Assembly (NCBI RefSeq): GCF_002079305.1
Contig: NZ_CP015039.1
Coordinates: forward strand, 558,001 to 622,000
Length of the DNA stretch: 64,000 nucleotides
Origin: Rhodovulum sp. P5
Lineage (GTDB): Bacteria > Pseudomonadota > Alphaproteobacteria > Rhodobacterales > Rhodobacteraceae
Direction: 5' to 3'
In this document: one piece after another, positions 33,601-41,532 of the stretch
Layout: each line of letters opens with the position of its first letter
Numbering within the stretch: position 1 is the first letter of the stretch
The notes under the pieces: generated by a model
What the model saw: the letters and a program-made list of their open reading frames with translations, nothing else
Database searches by the model: none
Told to the model about the DNA's origin: nothing
Made by a program: the position numbers and the translations under genes

Positions 33601-33883
33601 GAACGACCGGTGTCAGGAAACCGCCGCAGAGGTCCCGGCCGGCATCCCCGCGCAAGGCAACCGGCGCGTGGGCCTGCGGGCCAGCGACGCTTTCCAGCGC
33701 GGCAGAGAGTTCACCGAAAAGCGGCCCCCCGACATCGTGCAGCGTGCTGCCAATATCGGCGCCGATCCCGGCACTTCGTGCTGCGGTGTTGAGATCGATG
33801 AGGTCACCCGCCAGCGACAGAAGGACGGCGGGACAGGCGCTTTCGCCATGCATGGTCTTGAACGACTGAATGATCTGGTCCAC
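30602..33883 (-). CDS. Multi-PAS diguanylate cyclase/phosphodiesterase
   Basis: A cytosolic c-di-GMP enzyme of about 1,093 residues, with no membrane helix. A loosely PAS-like N-terminal region is followed by four PAS/PAC units (about 123-228, 248-363, 388-503, 526-643), then GGDEF and EAL domains. The cyclase site is intact (RIGGDEF, 745-749) with an inhibitory RAGD I-site five residues before it. The EAL motif reads ETL (873-875), but the metal and catalytic residues in SMNVCAG, FELMESI, VDDFGSG, LKID and TVAEGVET are kept, so it may still hydrolyse c-di-GMP. The start is uncertain: GTG 33883, GTG 33916 and ATG 33853 are all possible. Confidence 0.88.
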   Translation of the reverse strand: MDQIIQSFKTMHGESACPAVLLSLAGDLIDLNTAARSAGIGADIGSTLHDVGGPLFGELSAALESVAGPQAHAPVALRGDAGRDLCGGFLTPVVQQGKTVAALVQFNRASDVSVPRERPRAGEWLVDLETGAIELSDSIQDVLGHALDGGRLSFHRLRSSIHPADRKAALCGLRRVMRGESRSFEVAFRLIGTDGTEIWFRATGERRVRTAPHHAELVCGTLTAHGVPVSAAPAGRVTPTQAVETAEILRVAAENGGVVPWHRIPETGASWFGQNLNTVLGLPAETQLTSAEFRRRIHPDDAQAVTDRQAAIEAGEAETFEAEFRVLHADGSWRWLASKGKKVDRSAASMPSMICGSLTDITARKHDQARLSDAVESARRARDRLNTLVFNAPSALFEYRVAADGSVSLPYFGAKLCEITGVTRDEIATDSTAFERHIHPEDLGALRQTRDAAGKDMTAANVRHRIVHPEKGLRWVVSSFKPTAFADGTRVFYCSIIDITSEMEAEGRAAQAAEEVQKAHERLRAVADIAPAGLYEYRMAPDGQIDFPYTSARFEDLIGFDRAEIEALGSGVFGRIHPDDVPEVLARAEESAKSLTPWNMRFRLTHPQRGMVWLHGASIPRRDPDGSVIWTGAMNDVTQDVQREAELRRAHRLAEEMRAENERQALHDGLTGLPNRRYYDQMLAKRLEGAFADGPKGCALIRIDLDHFKYVNDTLGHEAGDEVLLRVAGVLRDNIRAGDFAARIGGDEFSIILGPSMSRRNAGEIVERIQAQLAEPFLYNGRPCRFGASFGIAYADDITAFGAELQVFADAALYRAKEGGRNRMEFFTADLHRELLEERRLAKDLHEALERDQFLPYFQPQISVSTGEVVGVETLLRWNHPKRGLLTPDAFLRVAEQLRLVPEIDRMVMRKARDALARWRANGLVIPKISMNVCAGRVQDPDLVSLACEMSGEGTKVAFELMESILVEDESTALAHGLRKIREAGIDIEVDDFGSGQASIIGLTEIAPSALKIDRRIVAPVADDEGARTVVRAIVEIAQTLGIRTVAEGVETQAHADILAEIGCDVLQGFHFSTPESEEDFLRRALARCRNVA

Positions 33884-34309
33884 CGCACCAAAGCCCTTGT
33901 TACCCGGCCCTGCCACAGGACCCGCATCCTTTGCGTAAAATGATTGGCGAATTGATCGAGCATTGGGTGTTTCCGCGGCGGATTTGGGGCAATTGCTAAC
34001 GAAGGGTTTCGGAAATACATCCTTGGGTTGCGTCGCTGGAGCGCGGATAAATGCAGCGGCGGAACCGTGTCCGTACCCGTGCGCATCTTGTCTGGATGAG
34101 GTTCGGGGATCGAAAGCAGGGAACAATTTGCGCCTGCCGGCGCGAAGGCGCACGACCGGTGACGCGTCAGCGTCAGAGGGAACAGCCAATGGCCGTCGAC
34201 GAAGTCGAGGGCAAGACGTTCATCCTTTCCCCGCCTGCGATTTCAGAACCACGCAGGTACGCGGATCACACGCGCCTTTCTGAAGGGGTCTTCGTCGGTC
34301 TGAATCGGG
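33884..34309. other. Non-coding gap between uvrB and the GGDEF-EAL gene
   Basis: About 430 bases without a credible gene. The GGDEF-EAL frame stays open through part of it, but the translation (charged, low-complexity and unlike any domain) does not look coding. It must contain the promoter of the GGDEF-EAL gene. I see no clear hairpin or palindrome. Confidence 0.45.
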
Positions 34310-36499
34310 CTATCCCCGTCGCCTCCGGCTCTTGCCCCCCCTCTGCCCCGCCTTGCCCGCGGTCGACCGTCCCTTGGCGCTGACCGCGGCCTCGACCGCG
34401 TCGTCCACCGCCGATTGCCGGGCAAGGGGGTCGTCGGCCACGGCCAGATCCACCGCTTCGAGACGCTTGATTTCGTCGCGCAACCGCGCGGCTTCCTCGA
34501 ACTCCAGATTCTCCGCCGCTTTGCGCATCTCGGCCCGCAGCCCGTCCAGATGGGCCCCAAGGTTCGCGCCGTGCATCGGCTTGTCGATCCTTGCCGTCAC
34601 GCGCGACTGGTCGGTGTCGCCCTGATAGAGGCCGGCAAGGATATCATCGACATTCTTCTGCACCGTCTCGGGCGTGATACCGTGCTCAAGGTTATAGGCG
34701 ATCTGCTTTTCGCGGCGGCGCTCGGTCTCGCGCAGGGCACGCTCCATGCTCCCTGTGATCCGGTCGGCATACATGATGACGCGGCCGTCGGCGTTCCGCG
34801 CTGCCCGCCCGATGGTCTGGATCAGAGAGGTCTCGGAGCGCAGGAACCCCTCCTTGTCCGCATCAAGGATCGCGACCAGCCCGCATTCGGGGATGTCCAG
34901 ACCTTCGCGCAGCAGGTTGATCCCCACCAGCACGTCGAAGGCGCCGAGCCGCAGGTCGCGCAAAATCTCGATGCGTTCGATCGTGTCGATGTCGGAATGC
35001 ATGTAGCGGACGCGGATGCCCTGTTCGTGCAGGTACTCGGTCAGGTCCTCGGCCATGCGTTTGGTCAGAACGGTGCAAAGGGTGCGATAGCCCGCGGCGG
35101 CGACCTTGCGCACCTCATCCAACAGGTCGTCCACCTGCATCTCGACCGGGCGGATCTCCACCTGCGGATCCAGCAGCCCCGTGGGCCGGATCACCTGTTC
35201 GGTAAAGATACCGCCGGTCTGTTCCAGTTCCCAACTTCCGGGCGTGGCGGACACAAACACCGATTGCGGGCGCATTGCGTCCCATTCCTCGAACTTCAGG
35301 GGGCGGTTGTCCATGCAGCTTGGCAACCGGAACCCGTGTTCGGCCAGCGTGAATTTCCGCCGATAGTCGCCCCTGTACATGCCGCCGATCTGCGGCACGC
35401 TGACATGGCTTTCGTCGGCAAAGACGATGGCGTTGTCGGGGATGAACTCAAACAGCGTGGGCGGCGGTTCGCCGGGCGCGCGGCCGGTCAGATACCGGGA
35501 ATAGTTCTCGATCCCGTTGCAGACGCCGGTGGCGTCCAGCATTTCAAGATCGAAATTGGTGCGCTGTTCCAGACGCTGCGCCTCCAACAGACGCCCCTCC
35601 TGCACCAGTTGGTCCAGCCGCTGGCGCAGATCTTTCCGGATTTGCTGGGCGGCCTGCTGAAGCGTCGGTTTGGGCGTGACATAGTGGGAATTGGCGTAAA
35701 CCCGGATCCGGTCGAACGTGTCGGTCTTCTGCCCGGTGAGGGGGTCGAATTCGGTGATCGTCTCAAGATCCTCGCCGAAAAACGACAGACGCCAGGCCCG
35801 GTCTTCAAGGTGGGCAGGCCAGATTTCCAGCACATCGCCCCGAACGCGGAAACTGCCACGCTGAAACGCCTGATCGTTGCGCCGGTATTGCTGAGCGACC
35901 AGATCTGCAATCACCTTGCGCTGGTCGTAGTCCTGCCCAACCATCAGGTCCTGGGTCATCGCCCCATAGGTTTCGACCGAGCCGATACCGTAGATGCAGG
36001 AGACCGAGGCCACGATGATCACGTCATCCCGTTCCAGAAGCGCCCGGGTCGCCGCGTGACGCATCCGGTCGATCTGTTCGTTGATCTGGGATTCCTTCTC
36101 GATATAGGTGTCCGACCGCGGCACATAGGCTTCGGGCTGGTAGTAGTCGTAATAGCTGACGAAATACTCGACCGAGTTGTCGGGGAAGAAGCCCTTGAAT
36201 TCGCCATAAAGCTGGGCGGCAAGCGTCTTGTTGGGGGCAAGGATGATGGCGGGGCGCTGGGTTTCCTCGATCACCTTGGCCATGGTGAAGGTCTTGCCGG
36301 TTCCCGTGGCGCCCAGCAGCACCTGATCCCGCTCTCCCGCGCGCACGCCCTCGGCCAGTTCCGCAATGGCGGTCGGCTGGTCGCCCGATGGCTTGAACGC
36401 GGTCTGCATGACAAAGCGTTTGCCGCCTTCCAGTTTTTCCCGTTCAGCCACGGGCGGGGCGGGGGCATTCAGCGCTGCGGGTTCTGTCGAATAGGGCAA
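34310..36499 (-). CDS. uvrB: UvrABC excinuclease subunit B
   Basis: A 729-residue DNA-repair helicase-like protein that verifies damage found by UvrA and recruits UvrC. It has Walker [13 protein letters not shown], the beta-hairpin [14 protein letters not shown]-box FADESH, helicase motif [11 protein letters not shown] and a C-terminal UVR domain ([20 protein letters not shown]). The basic tail ([12 protein letters not shown]) extends beyond the E. coli protein. TTG 36499 is preferred because AGAGGA lies upstream and relatives start MPYS; an earlier in-frame TTG exists at 36526. It faces the divergent NDUFS4-like gene. No LexA site was identified. Confidence 0.96.
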   Translation of the reverse strand: MPYSTEPAALNAPAPPVAEREKLEGGKRFVMQTAFKPSGDQPTAIAELAEGVRAGERDQVLLGATGTGKTFTMAKVIEETQRPAIILAPNKTLAAQLYGEFKGFFPDNSVEYFVSYYDYYQPEAYVPRSDTYIEKESQINEQIDRMRHAATRALLERDDVIIVASVSCIYGIGSVETYGAMTQDLMVGQDYDQRKVIADLVAQQYRRNDQAFQRGSFRVRGDVLEIWPAHLEDRAWRLSFFGEDLETITEFDPLTGQKTDTFDRIRVYANSHYVTPKPTLQQAAQQIRKDLRQRLDQLVQEGRLLEAQRLEQRTNFDLEMLDATGVCNGIENYSRYLTGRAPGEPPPTLFEFIPDNAIVFADESHVSVPQIGGMYRGDYRRKFTLAEHGFRLPSCMDNRPLKFEEWDAMRPQSVFVSATPGSWELEQTGGIFTEQVIRPTGLLDPQVEIRPVEMQVDDLLDEVRKVAAAGYRTLCTVLTKRMAEDLTEYLHEQGIRVRYMHSDIDTIERIEILRDLRLGAFDVLVGINLLREGLDIPECGLVAILDADKEGFLRSETSLIQTIGRAARNADGRVIMYADRITGSMERALRETERRREKQIAYNLEHGITPETVQKNVDDILAGLYQGDTDQSRVTARIDKPMHGANLGAHLDGLRAEMRKAAENLEFEEAARLRDEIKRLEAVDLAVADDPLARQSAVDDAVEAAVSAKGRSTAGKAGQRGGKSRRRRG

Positions 36500-36683
36500 G
36501 GCGGCGATTCCTCTTCTTCTGTGCAAGAGTTGTCGCCGGGCCGGACGGGTTCAAGGGGCTTTCGGCGCGGCGGTCGCGTCATGATGCACAATCCTGTATC
36601 CCGCCGCATACAGACCTCTTGCACTTGTCGCCGGGCGTGCCCATAACTGATGCAAATTCCTATGGGGGAGGTGCAGGAAAACG

Positions 36684-36995
36684 ATGCGTGCGCGTATCTA
36701 TCAACCGGCCAAGACCGCGATGCAGTCGGGCATGGCAAAGACCGAACATTGGGTGCTGGAATTCGCGCCGGCCTCGGCCCGCGACATCGACCCGCTTATG
36801 GGCTGGACGGGGTCGACCGACACCCAGGCCCAGGTGCGCATGAAATTCGACACCCGCGAAGCCGCCGAAGACTATGCCCGCCGCCACGGGATCGAAGCCA
36901 CCGTGCTGCACCCCAAGAAGCGCAAGCACAATGTCCGCCCCACGGGATATGCGGAGAATTTCGCGCCCAGCCGCAGGGGGGCGTGGACCCACTGA
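36684..36995 (+). CDS. NDUFS4-like complex I accessory subunit
   Basis: A 103-residue protein of the 'ETC complex I subunit conserved region' family, related to mitochondrial NDUFS4 (18 kDa). The family pattern is clear: [16 protein letters not shown], then [25 protein letters not shown] and a C-terminal [19 protein letters not shown]. It binds the peripheral arm of NADH:quinone oxidoreductase near the NADH module. It occurs in alphaproteobacteria, in line with the origin of mitochondria, and is usually not in the nuo operon, as here. Followed by tRNA-Arg. Confidence 0.93.
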   Translation: MRARIYQPAKTAMQSGMAKTEHWVLEFAPASARDIDPLMGWTGSTDTQAQVRMKFDTREAAEDYARRHGIEATVLHPKKRKHNVRPTGYAENFAPSRRGAWTH

Positions 36996-37112
36996 AAGCC
37001 CGCCACTGGGCCGCTGGCCGAAACGGCCCGATGGCGCCGTGAGCGGGAGGCCGGGCCGCTTGGCATCCACAACGTTGACATGGCGGCCCAGATCAACCAA
37101 GCACGTTGCGAG

Positions 37113-37188
37113 GGGCCGTTAGCTCAGTGGATAGAGCAATCGCCTTCTAAGCGATTGGTCGGGGGTTCGAATCCTCCACGGCCCGCCA
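37113..37188 (+). tRNA. tRNA-Arg (anticodon TCT)
   Basis: A complete cloverleaf is visible: acceptor GGGCCGT/ACGGCCC, D arm GCTC/GAGC, anticodon stem ATCGC/GCGAT with loop CTTCTAA (anticodon TCT at 37146-37148), T arm GGGGG/CCTCC with TTCGAAT, discriminator G and encoded CCA (37186-37188). It reads AGA codons, which are rare in DNA this GC-rich. Confidence 0.97.
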
Positions 37189-37258
37189 CCTTTTCGGATC
37201 TGCGACAGCCCCCTTCTGGCGATCGGCCGGCGCCTGCACGCCCGTCTTGAACGCGTGT

Positions 37259-39022
37259 TCAAACGGAGTGCCGACCCGCACCCATCACCGCCTTCTGGGG
37301 CAATACGGTATCCGCCAAGGCCGGGAAGAGCCGCGACCAGTGGCTGAAGAAGATGAACTGCCCGGCGTCCTCGTGCACCTCGAACGTGATCCAGGGGTAG
37401 TCCTCGCGGAACTCGGCGACCGTTTCGGGCGGGGCGATCGGATCGGTGGCGCCGTTGATGAAGCGCACCGGAATCGTGTCACGCGTGGCCTGAACCGCGC
37501 GTTTCCAGTCGCCACGGGCGAATTCACACATCTCCTGCGCATAGGCCCGATGAGCCAGATGGCGGGGCGATACGGCGACGCGGGTGCCCGTCAATATCGC
37601 CTCTCGTGCCGTGGCATCCGCCATCACGGCCACGTCGGGGCGTGAACTGCCATAGACCTGTCGCACGAACTCCTCCCGCCCGATGCGTGCAGCGAAGTGA
37701 AACCCGCCCCGGGCCACCAGCGGGATCAGCGACGGTGTGTAACGCGCCGTGCCCACGACGAAACGATGCCACTTGTCCATCCGGCTGTACTGCACCTCGC
37801 GCGTCATTGGCAGGACACCCGCAAAGGCGACCAAGCCCGCCACGCGCCCGGGGAACCGTTCGGCGAAGCAGAAGGCGAGGAAGCTGTCGTTCTCAAGCGA
37901 TACGAGCGTCACCTTCCCGGCAGTCTCCCGGTCGAGGATCAGCAGGATATCCTCGAAGATTCGGTCCAGCACGTCTTCCCCGGCCTCCCGGCCCGAGGTG
38001 TTGCCGTAACCGGGCCGGATCGGCACGATCACGCGATAGCCGCGCCGCGCGGCCTCTTTCTCGGCCAGGGCGGGCCACTGGCAAAAGCCGTAGGTTCCGT
38101 GAAAGAACAACAGCGTCTCGCCCCCCGGCGCACCAAAGGCGCGATAGGTCACCGTCCGGCTGCCGTCACATATGAGTTCCTCGTCATCGAAGAACGGCAA
38201 GGCGCAGGCCCGCCCCTTGCCGCCGCCCACCGACGGATCGGCAAGCGGGGGGTCGCGGTACATGGAGGCACTGATCAGCGTCAGTTCAAGCTGCGATTGG
38301 GCGCCGGTCTTGTCGAAAATCCGCTTGGTCTGTTTCTTGACGGTTTCAGGCGAGACATCGCGATGGACCGCGATTTCCTTTCGGCTGAGACCCTGCAACG
38401 ACAGGCCCAGAACCTCTTGTTCTGCCGCGGTCAGGTCGAAGGCGCGGGCGATCTGCCCCGCCACCCGGGAAATGGCGGCACGATCAAACAGAATGACGAA
38501 TTCGCAGGCGGTCGACCCCTCGATATCGACGGGAAGCCGGCGCACGACCGACCCGGGCAGTTTCCCCCGCAGCAGGCCCTGGGCCGTCCGCCGTTCCTGC
38601 CCTGCATCACGCGGCCGGTCCGCACGAGACTGGGCCTGACAGGTCGTGTCAGGCGCCAAGAGGCTCTGGGCCTTCGGGTTCGCCCGCAGGACGACACCGT
38701 CCTTTGACAGCAGCAGCGCCGGCAAATGTTCGTAGACCGCAAAAAGCTTGTCGATTTCCGGAAACGGCGTGGTGGTGTCGAAGATGCGCTCCGCCTGCCC
38801 CACATGGCGCGAGGCCGCCTGCGGGTCGAGGGGAGAGCCGGCAAGGGGCGAGGCGACGGCAAGCGCCTTTTCCCAACTGTCGACAAGGCGTTCATAACGC
38901 TCGGGGTTCAGGGCGGTGCCGTAGATTTCGCAAATCAGATCGCTCTCCACCGAAAGCGGTGTGCGCGCGTGGGCGCCCCCGTCGTAAAGCAGTTGTCCCG
39001 GCTTGTTCATTCGGAAACCCAT
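37259..39022 (-). CDS. LuxR-type regulator fused to a degenerate alpha/beta-hydrolase domain
   Basis: A protein of about 587 residues. A PAS-like segment lies at 88-125. A LuxR/GerE DNA-binding domain lies at 197-252 (LTAAEQEVLGLSLQGLSRKE, then DVSPETVKKQTKRIFDKTG). An alpha/beta-hydrolase domain covers 280-575 with the oxyanion-loop motif FFHGTYG. The nucleophile elbow reads VSLENDS, with E377 where Ser should be, and the catalytic His is Q555 in EDAGQF; only the acid in GATDPIAPP is kept. The hydrolase domain is therefore probably a small-molecule sensor, as in plant hormone receptors. ATG 39022 or 39010 is the start; an AT-rich TATATTTATATAT patch lies just upstream. Confidence 0.83.
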   Translation of the reverse strand: MGFRMNKPGQLLYDGGAHARTPLSVESDLICEIYGTALNPERYERLVDSWEKALAVASPLAGSPLDPQAASRHVGQAERIFDTTTPFPEIDKLFAVYEHLPALLLSKDGVVLRANPKAQSLLAPDTTCQAQSRADRPRDAGQERRTAQGLLRGKLPGSVVRRLPVDIEGSTACEFVILFDRAAISRVAGQIARAFDLTAAEQEVLGLSLQGLSRKEIAVHRDVSPETVKKQTKRIFDKTGAQSQLELTLISASMYRDPPLADPSVGGGKGRACALPFFDDEELICDGSRTVTYRAFGAPGGETLLFFHGTYGFCQWPALAEKEAARRGYRVIVPIRPGYGNTSGREAGEDVLDRIFEDILLILDRETAGKVTLVSLENDSFLAFCFAERFPGRVAGLVAFAGVLPMTREVQYSRMDKWHRFVVGTARYTPSLIPLVARGGFHFAARIGREEFVRQVYGSSRPDVAVMADATAREAILTGTRVAVSPRHLAHRAYAQEMCEFARGDWKRAVQATRDTIPVRFINGATDPIAPPETVAEFREDYPWITFEVHEDAGQFIFFSHWSRLFPALADTVLPQKAVMGAGRHSV

Positions 39023-39542
39023 CGGAAAGATATATAAATATAGTGCGGACCACGGGGGCACAAGCTCCCATCGGTGGATCCGCCTGTATGTATCCCAATA
39101 ATGCCATGAGGTTATGACGCTTGGGCGGGCACGCGCAACGCCGCGCATCCCAGGCTGCCCGTCGATTGCGGCGATTGTCCCGATGCGTTCATCAATGCCG
39201 CTTTTACAGGCTGATTTCCGCCGGATGCGGCCCCCGAACCGGCGATTATTTGCCGGTCCCGAGCAGCCCCAGACAGATTGAATACCCCAGCTGGGGAATG
39301 GAAGCAGGCGCGCCGATTTCACTATTGTCGCGGTAGAGCAGTCCTGACGGTTTTCAGGCGATGGTTCGGGGAAAGGGGCACGAACGCTGTGCCCCCGCCT
39401 GTCCACTGCCGGAAGCCGTGATCCAGCAAGCGCGGAGGGCCCGGCGCCGTGTCCGATTTACGGTTTGCGGCAGCAATGCACGCGACACACCCCGGCCGGG
39501 TCGAGCCGGTCGCCGCCACGTCCCCGTTCCGGAGGCAACGAA
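39023..39542. other. Divergent intergenic region with promoter-like AT patch and palindrome
   Basis: About 520 bases without a convincing gene. Near 39028-39043 an AT-rich stretch probably forms the -10 region of the LuxR-hydrolase gene. A perfect 12-base palindrome CCCCAGCTGGGG is at 39284-39295. Small frames here are composition artefacts. Confidence 0.45.
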
Positions 39543-39905
39543 ATGGTTCAGACCCTCATCGCGATCACGGCCGTCGCAATGGCCGTGACGCTGTTTCAAA
39601 CCTCGGTTCTGCTGATCGGCGGGTTCATCGGGAAAGAGATGCTGGCCCCGTTCTACCGCGCAGTCCCCACATGGTGGCAGCGGATGCTGCTGGTGATCAT
39701 TCCCCTGTCGGGCACCGGGAACCTGCTGGCCGCCTATGCCTTTCGGATCGATCCGATGGCCGCGGGCGTCGGCCTCGCGGTCTTCGGCATCTGGACCCGG
39801 CTTGTTGGCGGCGTGATCGTGCAGGGCAAACCGCTCGACGCGGTGAGCCTCGGGCTGGTGGCCGCGATCACGCTGCTTGGCCTGGCGCTTGGCCTGCGTG
39901 CCTGA
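39543..39905 (+). CDS. Small integral membrane protein of unknown function
   Basis: A 120-residue protein that is mostly hydrophobic, with four predicted membrane helices (ITAVAMAVTLFQTSVLLIGG; MLLVIIPLSGTGNLLAAYAF; VGLAVFGIWTRLVGGVIV; LVAAITLLGLALGLRA). GGAGG lies seven bases before the ATG, so the gene is real. I do not recognise the family. It sits alone between the LuxR-hydrolase regulator and a PEBP protein, which starts 65 bases downstream. The spacing allows cotranscription unless the hairpin between them ends it. Confidence 0.75.
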   Translation: MVQTLIAITAVAMAVTLFQTSVLLIGGFIGKEMLAPFYRAVPTWWQRMLLVIIPLSGTGNLLAAYAFRIDPMAAGVGLAVFGIWTRLVGGVIVQGKPLDAVSLGLVAAITLLGLALGLRA

Positions 39906-39909
39906 AGCT

Positions 39910-39938
39910 GGGGCGCCGCCCAGTGCAGCCGCCGCCCC
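39910..39938 (+). terminator. Possible intrinsic terminator
   Basis: GGGGCG (39910-39915) and CGCCCC (39933-39938) could pair across a 17-base loop and are followed by CTGATTTTTT. It would separate the small membrane protein from the PEBP gene. The loop is long, so support is modest. Confidence 0.4.
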
Positions 39939-39969
39939 CTGATTTTTTGTACTGAAGAAGGAGAACCCG

Positions 39970-40521
39970 ATGACCCGTTTTGCCTTGCGCCCCCTCATGG
40001 CCGCGGCCCTTGCCCTGGCGGCAACGCCCGTGGCGGCCGAGATGACCCTGACCTCGCCCGATATCGCACCCGACTCCGCCATCGGTGCGGATTTCGTATT
40101 TGACGGGTTCGGTTGCACCGGGCCGAACCTTTCGCCCGCGCTGGAATGGTCCGGCGCCCCCGAGGGCACGGGCAGCTATATCCTGACCGTCTACGACCCC
40201 GACGCGCCCACCGGTTCGGGCTTCTGGCACTGGTCGCTGTTCAACCTGTCCGCCGACACCACGTCCCTGCCGCAAGGCGCAGGCAAGACGGCAGACCTGC
40301 CCGATGGCGCGGTGCAGGCCCGGAACGACTATTCGCAGAACGCCTATGGCGGCCCCTGCCCGCCCGAGGGCGACGCCCCCCATCGCTACATCTTCACGAT
40401 CTACGCCATGCCGCAGGACAAGCTGCCGATCGGTGAAACCGCATCGGGGGCCTTTGTCGGCTTCTTCGCGCACACAAGCGCGCTGGACAGCGCCAGCTTC
40501 ACCGCGCTCTACGGGCGCTGA
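39970..40521 (+). CDS. Periplasmic YbhB/YbcL-type PEBP (Raf kinase inhibitor-like) protein
   Basis: A 183-residue protein. A signal peptide (MTRFALRPLMAAALALAATP, cut near VAAE) sends it to the periplasm. The PEBP fold signature follows: GANDF-like region FDGFGCTGPNLSPALEWSGA, then LTVYDPDAPTGSGFWHW and the later HRYIFTIYAM. The anion pocket residues (DPDAP, GFWHW, HRY) are conserved. AAGGAG precedes the ATG. Bacterial members have no settled function; ligand binding or enzyme inhibition is suggested by the fold. Confidence 0.9.
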   Translation: MTRFALRPLMAAALALAATPVAAEMTLTSPDIAPDSAIGADFVFDGFGCTGPNLSPALEWSGAPEGTGSYILTVYDPDAPTGSGFWHWSLFNLSADTTSLPQGAGKTADLPDGAVQARNDYSQNAYGGPCPPEGDAPHRYIFTIYAMPQDKLPIGETASGAFVGFFAHTSALDSASFTALYGR

Positions 40522-40604
40522 CGGGGATCGGACCCGGCCCTGTAACCGGTTCGGCCGACGCAAAGATATCCGCGTCGCAAGTTCAAGATACGCCCGGTCC
40601 ATCG

Positions 40605-40633
40605 GCAATGGCGGCCCACGGGGTCGCCATTGC
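40605..40633. terminator. Hairpin between PEBP and tupA genes
   Basis: GCAATGGCG (40605-40613) and CGCCATTGC (40625-40633) form a nine-base perfect stem with an 11-base loop, followed by TGTTTCA on the plus strand. It lies between convergent genes and probably serves at least the PEBP gene. Confidence 0.55.
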
Positions 40634-40690
40634 TGTTTCACATTATGTCCCAAGGAACGAAGGTTCACGCTTCCGTGGCCGCGGAAACCG

Positions 40691-41512
40691 CTATTCGGGT
40701 GCGTTCGGGAAGAAGAGCTGCTGCCCTGACACCTTGTAGGCCGCAATACTGGTCTGCCCGTCGTCCGACAGCAGCCAGTCGATAAAGGCCTGCCCCTCTT
40801 CGGCATTCACGCTTGGGCATTTCGCGGGGTTCACGAGGATCACGCCATACTGGTTGAAAAGTTCCTCGTCCCCCTCAACCAGTACCGCATAGTCCTGCTT
40901 GTTGCCGAAACTGATCCACGTCGCCCGGTCGGTCATCACATAGGCGCCCATCCCGATCCCGGTGTTCAGCGTCGCCCCCATGCCCGACCCGGTTTCGCGA
41001 TACCACGTCCCCGATGCCGCCGTGGGGTCGATGCCGGTTTCCGACCACAGCGCCATTTCCTTCTTGTGGGTGCCGGAGTCGTCCCCGCGTGAGGCAAAAA
41101 GCGCGCCTGACCCCGCGATCTTGCGCAGTGCCTGCCGCACCTCCGTCATCCCTGCGACACCGGCCGGGTCAGCCGCGGGCCCGACGATCACGAAGTCGTT
41201 GTACATCAGATCCGTCCGCGCGACCCCGCCGCCATCGGCCACGAATTTCTCCTCTGCCGGTTTGGCGTGAACCAGCAGCACGTCGCCGTCGCAGTTTGCG
41301 GCATTGCGGATCGCCTGCCCGGTGCCCACGGCAACCACATGCACCTTGATCCCCGTCTTGTCCTGAAAGATCGGCAGGATGTAGTCGTAAAGACCCGAAT
41401 TCGCCGTCGAGGTTGTCGACTGCACGATGATTGCATCCTCTGCGGCCTCGGCCGGCAGGCCCAACAGGCCAGCCGCGGTCATTGCCGCGATGAACAGTCT
41501 TCTGGTCAGCAT
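40691..41512 (-). CDS. tupA: Tungstate ABC transporter substrate-binding protein
   Basis: A 273-residue periplasmic binding protein with a signal peptide (MLTRRLFIAAMTAAGLLGLP, cut after AEA). The oxyanion-binding signature VQSTTSTANSGLYDYILPIF is that of TupA, which prefers tungstate over molybdate with very high affinity, rather than ModA. Further family blocks are FASRGDDSGTHKKEMALW and WYRETGSGMGATLN. GGAGGGAGGGG precedes the ATG. It is the last gene of the tupB-tupC-tupA operon, about 20 bases after tupC. Tungsten would feed W-dependent enzymes encoded elsewhere. Confidence 0.93.
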   Translation of the reverse strand: MLTRRLFIAAMTAAGLLGLPAEAAEDAIIVQSTTSTANSGLYDYILPIFQDKTGIKVHVVAVGTGQAIRNAANCDGDVLLVHAKPAEEKFVADGGGVARTDLMYNDFVIVGPAADPAGVAGMTEVRQALRKIAGSGALFASRGDDSGTHKKEMALWSETGIDPTAASGTWYRETGSGMGATLNTGIGMGAYVMTDRATWISFGNKQDYAVLVEGDEELFNQYGVILVNPAKCPSVNAEEGQAFIDWLLSDDGQTSIAAYKVSGQQLFFPNAPE

Positions 41513-41532
41513 TTTCGCCCCTCCCTCCAGAT

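Noticed and set aside
33613..34086. Alternative minus-strand frame at the N-terminus of the GGDEF-EAL gene
   Set aside because: It begins plausibly (MLDQFANHF) but turns into low-complexity sequence, while the main frame continues into PAS domains.
34415..36646. Plus-strand open frame of over 740 codons antisense to uvrB
   Set aside because: Composition artefact opposite a gene with all UvrB motifs.
36596..36683. SOS (LexA) box before uvrB
   Set aside because: I looked for a GTTC-N7-GTTC or CTG-N10-CAG type site and found none that is convincing.
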